A stretch of DNA of 64,000 nucleotides, taken from the NCBI RefSeq assembly GCF_907165205.1, contig NC_058195.1:7626001-7690000 (forward strand). The letters are read 5' to 3'. This document shows positions 56,528 to 64,000 of the stretch, in pieces (within the stretch, counting starts at the first letter, position 1; every line of letters starts with the position of its first letter). The notes beneath the pieces were generated by a model, which had not been told where the DNA came from, ran no database searches, and saw only the letters and a list, made by a program, of their open reading frames with translations. A program made the translations under genes and the position numbers. This DNA is from Coccinella septempunctata. Lineage: Eukaryota > Arthropoda > Insecta > Coleoptera > Coccinellidae.

Positions 56528-57376
56528 AGGCCTAAAGCTTCGTATATGTGTTTATAGGTGTCCAACATTATTTGAGAATGAAACTCTAGAACAGGTTGAG
56601 CAGTTCAAATACTTGGAAAGCCTCATAAATACTAGGGCTAACCTAGACACGTAAATACACAACCGTATCAATTCGGCGTCACGGGCATTCTAGAAGCTAA
56701 AGGACAGAGTGTTTCAAAATCACGACCTCAACCTGAAGACTAAGATAGATGTTCACAAAGCAGTCGTCCTCAAAACACTTCTTTACAGAAGCGAAAGCTG
56801 GACGCCCTACAGGCGACATATTAAACAGCTTGAACAAACGCAACAACGTCATCTAAGACAAATAAAGCACATCTGATGGTTCCACAAAGTTTCGAATGCA
56901 GCGTCTTGCAACGCGCGAGTTGTACAACAATTGAGACTCAAGTCACGAGGGCCCGACTCAGATGGAGCGGCTACATTCTGAGGATGCAAGACACAAGACT
57001 CCCCAAAATAGTTCTGTATGACGAATTCACAGAGGGAGCCCGGAAACCAGGAGGCCAGTATAAGCGGTTTAAGGATACACTACATCAATCCCTAAAATCA
57101 GTTAATGCCAATCATAACTGGGAACAACTAGCGTTAGACAGGTCAGAGTGGAGGTATTTGGTACACAGTTATAATGTAGACTCGGGAAGGGTACAGATTT
57201 GGTTGGTGACTATACATGCCCGGAGTGTGGAAGGATCTGTAGGTCACTGTTGAGTCCCTTCAGTCACATGAGCGCACACAGTCGCAATTAGCCCTAAAAA
57301 ATTATAAGTCTATTCACACAGTTTTTTTTTGTCTTTTTGTGGATTTATTCCCGGTAACGGCATACAGCAATGAATG
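56528..57376 (+). mobile_element. Non-LTR retrotransposon copy 3, with 5' inversion
   Basis: The 3' part of the same family, from LEQVEQFKYLE to the C-terminal RMQDTRLPKIVLYDEFTEGA and WEQLALDRSEWRYLVHSYN, ending in TTTATTCCCGGTAACG and an ATGAATGA tail. The first 44 bp (56528-56571) match the family in the opposite orientation (GCCTAAAGCTTCGTATATGT), so the 5' end is an inversion junction. This is the structure left by twin priming. Confidence 0.82.
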
Positions 57377-58063
57377 AATGAACTCTATTCAAAACCAGGG
57401 GCATCAACAGGGAATTCCAAAAGCCCACAAGGTTCTACATTATTGAAAAAAACGCGTCGAGTTACCAACAAATCCTCCAGCTAAAATCCTCGGACTAAAT
57501 CCAATTCGAATCACATCCTATTAAGGTTGCATTACTCGTTACATTACGAATTACAAATTCCAAATAACGACTATGTAAATGCAAATTTTCCGCACAGATA
57601 CGATTCACAAATATCACAATATCACACAGCCTAGTAAACGTGCTAGAAACGTCCATGCTGACCTGCAATGAATACAAGGACAAGGACTTGGAGAATTCCC
57701 TTCATCGCAGACAGTCCGACGATGGTCGAGATGTTTAATCGGAGGAGAAAGTCGGTTTTTAATGTAATAGCGAAGAAAAAGTACAGGGTCGGAATTAGTC
57801 ACGATTTGGGATCGGCGATCGTTAACGATCAATAGAGATCGAGGCTGATCGGTATCTGACGAAATCTCTCGCAATTCGACGAGAATATACCAGCGGGATT
57901 GTAGAAACCACATGGAGATACTATATAAACTGCTCCACATGAATTAGGGATATTGACTTAAATTGCAAAAAAATATAGTTAAAATAAGATTTTTGTGATG
58001 AAAATTCATATTAATATGATTTCAAGTCGGAAATTAATTTTAGCCTGTAGGTCTGCAGCGTAT
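57377..58063. other. Intergenic, nothing recognised
   Basis: No gene or element with clear ends was found. A minus-strand frame at 57614-57940 has no domain support. Confidence 0.35.
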
Positions 58064-59145
58064 ACAGGGTGGTTAAGAAAAATCGAGTAAAATAACGAAA
58101 TTTTATTCCCAGAGAATTCAAGCATTTCAAGACTATCAATACAATGTATGGCCTCCACGGGCATCAATAACAGCTTGACATCTTCTTTGCATACTACACA
58201 CGAAGTTGTTGAACATTTCTTGAGGAATTTGGTTCCACAATCGGGGCAGAAGCTCTTTCAGATCATTTAAGGATTCTGGGGTAGGTTGATGATTATCTAA
58301 TCTTCTTTGGAGCATATCCCATGCATGTTCTACGCAATTCAAATCTGGTGAGTGCGGAGGTAAATGTGGAATACCAAGCTCCTCGCGCGCATTCTCAACT
58401 ATGGTTGCACGGTACGGTCTAGCGTTATCGTCTAGAAATTAAAAAGTTTCACCAATAGCAGCGTGAAAATTTGGCACAACGTTGTCAATGACATGCTCCC
58501 TATAGTGTAAGGCGGTCATATTCCCAAGACAAATGTGTAGATCTGTGCGTCCCTTGAAACATATCCCGGCCCATACCATAACACTACCCCCTCGGAATGG
58601 ATGGACTTCTTGGACATAGCGACGATTACGGGGTACGCGTTAGATTGTCCATACCCTTATTCTTCGAGAATCTGAAAATCGTCCATATCTGGATTCATCA
58701 GTGAAAAGGACACTACGCCATTGATCGTTCCAATCGATATGTTGCCTTGCCCATTCCAGTCTTTGACGCTTATGGTCACGTGTTAATGGAACTCCTCTTA
58801 ATGGACGTCTAGAACCTAGATTCACCTCTCTCAAACGTCGTCGGATGGTTTCGATGGAAACTTGGACCCCATCTGCAATTCGAAGAGTATTCCGTAGCAT
58901 TCTACACGTAGATGTAGGGTTTCTTCTCGCCGAACCGGTGATGAAACTATCCTAAGCAGGTGTTGTTTTTCGTCGCCCACCAAGCCTTGGTCTTTCCAAC
59001 CTGTCTCCCTGAACCTATTCCAAAGTCGAGAGATCACACTTTGACTGACTTGGAGCCTTTCCGCTACAACAACCTGAGTTCGGCCACCATGTAGCATTCC
59101 GATAGCCCTATTAGCCTCAGCGTTTGTTAATTTACGTCTTGGCAT
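58064..59145 (-). mobile_element. Tc1-like transposon relic 2
   Basis: A minus-strand transposase in pieces: MPRRKLTNAEANRAIGMLHG with a helix-turn-helix (VVAERLQVSQSVISRLWNRF), then RRRLREVNLGSRRPLRGVPL, LFTDESRYGRF (first Asp), and MNCVEHAWDML with SMQRRCQAVIDARGGHTLY (C-terminus, with Glu). The second Asp block is altered. At least two frameshifts. CAGGGTGGTTAAGAAAAATC at 58064 looks like a left terminal repeat; no matching right end was found. It is from a different subfamily than 45377-46888. Confidence 0.75.
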
Positions 59146-59815
59146 TTACAGAAAACTCGTTTCAAATCGAAGCCGTTGATAAACTGACTTCATTTCAAAA
59201 TAAGAACATTCATGAAGCATATGCGAAGAACCAAACTTCAGAAAAAAGGCGACCAGATTGACGAAATGTCTCATACTGATTTTTATTGGATCGATTCAAG
59301 TTGTTATTGAGTTTTAAATGATTTTACAGCGGTTTTCTCGGAGATCACATACTTAAAAACGATTGAATACGATATCCCTAACTCTTGTGGGGGAGTATAT
59401 TTTTTGTCCGCTGAGGCGTTATTTTGATTTTGACGATTTACAAATTCGGCTACAATTCATCACTTCGAAGGAAAAATACAATCTGAATCGTATCCTACCT
59501 TATAGTTCATAATTTTGGAAGTGGAGAAACCATTATCTTCTACACAGTCCTGATCACTTCTTGCTCAGTTCTGGTTGGGTAGTAGACCTAGAAAAAAAAA
59601 AGAAAAATGATCTTGAGCAAACTTGACCAGCTTTTGCATTCTACATCACTCATTTCTTTCCAAATAACTAGGAAAACCATAGATAACCCTTCCAAATCAT
59701 CGATCAAAAGTGTTGCCAAAACTGACAACCCAATAAAAAAATGTCATTTCTTAAATAAAACCCGTTCAAAATCCTCATCTTCTCCAAGCCCTACCGTCCA
59801 AATTAACAGTGAATC
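59146..59815. other. Intergenic, nothing recognised
   Basis: An AT-rich segment between the Tc1 relic and the first cysteine-rich frame. It probably holds the promoter or 5' exon of that gene. A 98-codon + frame (59607-59903) overlaps the cysteine-rich ORF in another phase and is treated as a shadow. Confidence 0.35.
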
Positions 59816-60064
59816 ATGCACGCCAAAACATGCTGCGCCTTATGCACGCCCGAAAAAGAAACCAAAGAGCCTTTCTGTCCTCCCATCCGATGCAAATGCA
59901 TGAAGGTCAGCCACAGCCAGTACGTGATAGGCAAGGGGGTGTACAGATGGGTGCAAAACGAAGAGACGGGAAAGAAAGAGTGCAAACTGACCAAGGTGAT
60001 ATCGAGATTGGACGTCAACGCTTTCCACAGGAAAATACCCTTCGATCCCTTCCGCTGCATGTAA
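59816..60064 (+). CDS. Small cysteine-rich protein, 82 aa (paralogue A)
   Basis: A single-exon frame starting at the first ATG after an in-frame stop (TGA six bases upstream). N-terminal cysteine core TCCALCTPEKETKEPFC then RCKCMK, followed by a basic, cysteine-poor tail with GVYRWVQNEETGKKEC and RCM at the C-terminus. No signal peptide is visible, though a 5' exon could supply one through the TTAACAG acceptor-like site just upstream. GC content and codon choice are higher than in the flanks, as for real coding sequence. The pattern CC-x2-C, then C-x4-RCKC, also occurs in the convergent frame at 60563-60835. No family is recognised and no function is assigned. Confidence 0.5.
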   Translation: MHAKTCCALCTPEKETKEPFCPPIRCKCMKVSHSQYVIGKGVYRWVQNEETGKKECKLTKVISRLDVNAFHRKIPFDPFRCM

Positions 60065-60562
60065 CTTGTCAATTTGAAGCCAATCTTCTCCATTGATTGA
60101 TTCTACTCGTCACTCTGGTTACTCCAGAAGAAGTTCTGACACGAAACCTTTTATTAACTCTTGAAATCCATTAAAAACTCCATCTATTTCTTGGTTATTC
60201 AATATAGTATCGTCAGAGGTGAAATTTTTATTCGTATTTGCATTTGAATTGGCATGCCATCTGCTATATTTAATGCAGATAATAGCATGACCTCGAAATG
60301 ATTCGTAGATACATATGCACTTATACGTGTTATAGCAAAAAACTCTTCAGAACATTTTTTCCTGATAGATTCATCTCATTGAGATTGAAGATGATATATA
60401 TCTACCTTTTGTTCAAATACTGCCGAGCTAATGAACGAAATGAACGCAGTATAACATGCACAGAAACAGAAGTGAAACAGTAAATCTTCCTGGGTATATT
60501 TATATTCGAAAAATAAAAATAATCATCACAAGAACTCGATATCAAGTAGGTACATCTATTCA

Positions 60563-60835
60563 TCAAGCGGACGGCAAAGGACTGGACACATCCTTGGTGA
60601 CGATCTCAGTTTCATCCTTCTCGGTCCATTTGGTCAGAGGATTCCCGTCCGTATCCTTCATCGATATGTCGCCACCCATGTTGATGGGGCTTCCCAGCAG
60701 CCTCGTGGACGGTTTCTTCCTCTCGCACTTGCAACGGTTCGACTTGCACACCGGAATCTCCTTCTTCTGTTCCTTCTTCGCCTTCTCCGTCTTGCAGAAG
60801 CTGCAACAGCTCCTGGCGGCCAAATCCGGATTCAT
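60563..60835 (-). CDS. Small cysteine-rich protein, 90 aa (paralogue B)
   Basis: Minus-strand single-exon frame whose ATG also follows an in-frame stop. Core SCCSFCKTEKAKKEQKKEIP, VCKSNRCKCERKK matches paralogue A in spacing (CC-x2-C...C-x4-RCKC). The tail differs but keeps a Trp-Glu-Thr-Lys-rich stretch (LTKWTEKDETEIVTKDVSS). Tail to tail with paralogue A, about 500 bp apart. GC-rich relative to flanks. A 203-codon + frame on the other strand (60456-61067) is its shadow. No signal peptide or membrane segment; function unknown. Confidence 0.5.
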   Translation of the reverse strand: MNPDLAARSCCSFCKTEKAKKEQKKEIPVCKSNRCKCERKKPSTRLLGSPINMGGDISMKDTDGNPLTKWTEKDETEIVTKDVSSPLPSA

Positions 60836-61963
60836 ACTTTCGAATTTTTTCGGTTCTCACTTACGTGAACTGTTAATTTTGGGATTGTGTTTCGGATGTT
60901 GCAAAGTTTCGAAATCTGTCATTTCATTTATTTCGAACTGGCGTCCACTTGATTTCGTATTTTATTTGGGGAGTCAAGGAGATCAATTTTCGAGAATTTT
61001 TCAGTGCCCAATACGTCTGCTATTGAAAGAACGCTGTAATTTTGATTTTTTCGAAATAAAAAAGTAATTACCTAATATATGAAAGAAAATAATAAGAATT
61101 AATTCAGATGCATACCATCAGCTGATATGAATATCAACAAGTGCTACGATATGAATCCAACTATCCAACTTGTCATCGTCAGGACGGTTTCGGTCTCATT
61201 TGACCTCGTCAGAGCAACACAGCTCCTTCTCCGATGAAAAGGCGTTCTGTGTTCAACGCCAAAATCAAAGATTATAGACTCTATAATCTCTATAACTCTA
61301 TAACCTTTGGCCAAAATGTATCTTTGGCTGCATCTGGACTTTCAAGGCCTACAGGATGTCAGTCATTCTTGAATAGACTCTACAATATTTCTTGATGTAT
61401 TAAGTTTTTTAACCAAATTGCGTTAGTCGGGGTCAGTACCTGTATAGTTACGAATTTGAGCAAGTGCGCAAAGCACCTAACATCACCTCAAATCTTTTCT
61501 ACTTTTTTTGTCAATTATTTGAGATCTACCTTCGAAGATTCAATTTTATAAGTATCTTTATGATCAATTTCACTTCCGTTGAGGTGTAGGTAAAGCTCTG
61601 TGCAATATTTTAGGTACAAAACATTTTCACCCTTGTTCTGCACCGTTCAAAACGATAAAGGGGGATGTACTATTCACGAAACGTAAAACAACAGGATGTG
61701 CTACATCCCTTGTTCTGTTCTGATTAGTTGTGTTCCCAAAGAGAACCGAGATTGAATCTTGTCTGTACTTGATTGAAATGCGTGTACAAACAGCAACTGC
61801 ATCAGATTCATCCACTTTCTACAGGAAAGGGTATCCCAAATTGCCTGTTACTTCTAGATTAGATATTAACGATATCCTCATTTGTCTTGAAGATATAACC
61901 AAATTTTGATAATTTGTCGATTTCGAAAATTTGCCATAACTTCTTTAAGAACATTTTTTTCAG
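60836..61963. other. Intergenic or 5' part of the LRR gene
   Basis: AT-rich. The first exon of the downstream LRR gene (with its start codon) should lie here or further upstream, but no ATG-to-donor exon with the required phase stands out. A short TIR-like string of the 1834-2156 MITE family occurs at 61264. Confidence 0.35.
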
Positions 61964-64000
61964 GGTAGTTCTGCTGTTGTCCATTCTCGAAGCATCCACC
62001 AAGGCGAGACCGCAAAAGAGCACCTGCATCTTCTTGGATGACCGAATCACGTGCAAAAAACATCTACCCAGCCTGGAATACCCGGTGAATATAACAAACT
62101 TAGAATTACGAGACATCGATTGGTTGGAGTTGGACCTAAGCAATCTGGTTGCTAAATTTCCATATGTCAAAAACGTGACTGTGATACATGGTAGGAATAT
62201 AACCAAACTAGTACCGCCGCCCATCGAGAATAATATACAGGTAGTTACATCAATAAAAACGACAACGAAAATTAAACTCAAATTTTATAGAGGAAAACTA
62301 TAGATATAACAAAGCTGGTGAAAAATTGTAATAGCGGAGTTGATATTCTGCCAATAGACTAGCCATAAAATATGTTTCGAATCCGAACCAGTTCAACCAT
62401 ATTCAAGTCAAAAATGGAATACTCGTATAGGTATAATATGCCCTATGATAAAAGTTAATACTGTTTACACTTGGCCATCGTGAACAATCTCCATGAAAGC
62501 CGCTGAGGGATTATTGCGATCACGTTATCGATATTTGCATTAGGGCATTTTCAAATTTTAGATAATAGATAGGTATTATGTTTTTATACCTAGGTATCGT
62601 AAAATGATTTTCCGGGAAAGGGTTGGTATCTTTTGAATGGCGCACAAATGCGATAGTTTTTCTGAATTCTAAACCTGTTTATGGAGAGTAAAAGGAGAAG
62701 AAAACGATCGCTGCTTGGAGACCACAGATTAATTGTGCCCCAAAATATGTACCAATAGGTAGTTCATGTTTTAGCCAATAGAAGCGCTGGCGATCATAGG
62801 AGAGCGAGATTTTGATTTAAATAAGTTGGCTGAGTGAACTGTCTTCCTGACGTGACAGACGATTAGAATATTTGATTAATTTTCAATCTTGGATAAAAAA
62901 AAAACATGTGCACATTCCCTCAACTTAGTCAATATAACTTTTACAGATTTTAATTCTCAACAATCTAAGACTCAAAAGAATAAGAAAAGAATTCTTCATA
63001 AACTTAACCAAACTGGAGGAGCTCAGTCTCAAATACAACAATCTGAAGAATTTGCCCAAGCAAATACATCTCCCAGCAATCAAAAAAATATATTTGTCAG
63101 GTAATATGAATTTTAATATAAAAAACATAATAAAAATAAAAACAATAATTAATAATACACATTTTGTACAAAAGTTGAAGCCAGAAAGAAAAACACTCAT
63201 AATATTTCTCATACCCGTGAAAACGCACTAATTATCCATGCATGTTTCAGATAATAAATGATTTACTGCCATTTCAGGCAACAAATGGAACTGTTCGATG
63301 AATCTGGATTGGGTTCTGGAACTCAACGAAACTGTAGTCCAAGATCTGAGAAATCTCACATGTCACGAAGAACCTCATCCAGGAAAATCACTCCTAGAGG
63401 TGGCGGAATTTATGAGGGTAGAGAAAAAAAGATAAAACGACTCGTAAGATATATAACGGATTGTTATTCGTAGGATATAGAAGATGAATGTCCGCAGAAA
63501 TGTTCGTGTTCTATGCCCAAAGTAGTCATAGAGCCCGAGACGGAAATTTTAGAACCCATCATTTCCGTGGATTGCTCCTACAGGGGATTTACCGTGTTCC
63601 CGGAAACCTTACCATCGAAAACGAAAACTCTTTATCTTCAAGGAAATGAAATAAGCAATGTTTTGCCGCTTCGCACGAACCCATTGTACGAGAATGTTCT
63701 CGATATGTTTTTGGATTATAACAAAATTTCCTCGATCGAAGAACTGGAAGGTTCGGCTTGGTTGACCCATTTCAGGGTTTTATCTTTGAGAGGAAATAAA
63801 CTTTCACAGGTATCTATGAACTCTTCCTCTCCTCGAATGAAATAATCAATTTCGAATTCGATTCGTAGATACCAACTTACGCAATCGATAACGCCCTTCA
63901 GCAGAACTCGAACATGCCGAACGCCGTTCGATTACGCTTAGGAGGTAACCCGTGGAGGTGCGACTGTCCATTTACCCCTGTTTTTCAAGAAATGTTACAA
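61964..64000 (+). CDS. Extracellular leucine-rich-repeat protein (halfway/singed wings 2-like), partial
   Basis: Exons: 61964-62240, 62947-63100, 63278-63417, 63474-63809, 63869-64000 (cut by the window end); phases fit and the 5' exon with the start codon is not found. Exon 1 shows the end of a signal peptide (VVLLLSILEASTKA) and an LRR N-cap (CIFLDDRITCKKHLPSLEYP). Exon 2 carries repeats (LILNNLRLKRIRKEFF, LEELSLKYNNLKNLPKQI, KKIYLSGN). Exon 3 is an LRR C-cap (GNKWNCSMNLDWVLELN, LTC). Exons 4-5 start a second LRR unit: N-cap ECPQKCSCS, VDCSYRGF, LYLQGNEIS, FLDYNKISSIEEL, LSLRGNKLSQ, then LGGNPWRCDCPF. The double LRR layout with this second N-cap suggests the insect protein halfway (also called singed wings 2), but I am only moderately sure. 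Secreted or membrane attached. Confidence 0.75.

Noticed and set aside
59607..59903. 98-codon + frame ahead of cysteine-rich paralogue A
   Set aside because: Low-complexity Ser/Lys content, overlaps paralogue A in another phase; the paralogue pairing supports the other frame.
60456..61067. 203-codon + frame, one of the longest in the window
   Set aside because: It is antisense to the GC-rich cysteine-rich ORF at 60563-60835 and has no recognisable features of its own.
1..64000. tRNA or rRNA genes
   Set aside because: No convincing A-box/B-box pair or rRNA core sequence was found by eye; a covariance scan would be decisive.

Overview
The window is AT-rich nuclear DNA from an animal. Small introns with GT-AG junctions, an insect-style gene set (Rap GTPase-activating protein, secreted S1 serine protease, VWC-domain secreted protein, F-box/LRR protein FBXL4, SMYD4-type SET/MYND protein, extracellular LRR protein) and many Tc1, mariner, pogo and non-LTR elements point to an insect, probably a beetle. 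The order is an inference; no species call is possible. No bacterial operon, CRISPR array or rRNA was seen.

Layout. 1-18.3 kb: the 3' two thirds of a Rap1GAP gene on + (six exons, 11.5-kb first intron, 1.4-kb 3'UTR). The big intron holds several MITEs, a Tc1/mariner-like remnant and a 0.8-kb near-perfect fold-back. 20.1-21.8 kb: a complete six-exon secreted serine protease. 22.2-31.1 kb: a six-exon secreted protein with two VWC-like cysteine modules; its 6.4-kb third intron is a tandemly duplicated block. 31.4-33.8 kb: FBXL4 on the minus strand (ten exons). 34.2-37.6 kb: SMYD4-like gene, head to head with FBXL4 across 422 bp. 37.6-59.5 kb: a gene-poor block of transposon debris: three copies of one non-LTR retrotransposon (one carrying a pogo/Tigger insertion, another an inverted-pair element with hammerhead-ribozyme-like cores), mariner and Tc1 transposase relics, a 173-bp satellite array and MITEs. 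59.8-60.8 kb: two small, convergent, cysteine-rich, single-exon ORFs that look paralogous. 62.0-64.0 kb: an extracellular LRR gene that runs off the right edge.

Exons were joined by hand from splice sites, phase and family similarity; phases close for every gene reported. The genes do not form one pathway: Rap1GAP acts in Rap small-GTPase signalling, FBXL4 is an SCF substrate receptor linked to mitochondria, SMYD4 is a protein methyltransferase-family member, and the protease, VWC and LRR products are secreted or cell-surface proteins. The least explained items are the intronic fold-back, the hammerhead-like inverted element nested in a retrotransposon, the paired cysteine-rich ORFs and the duplicated intron block.
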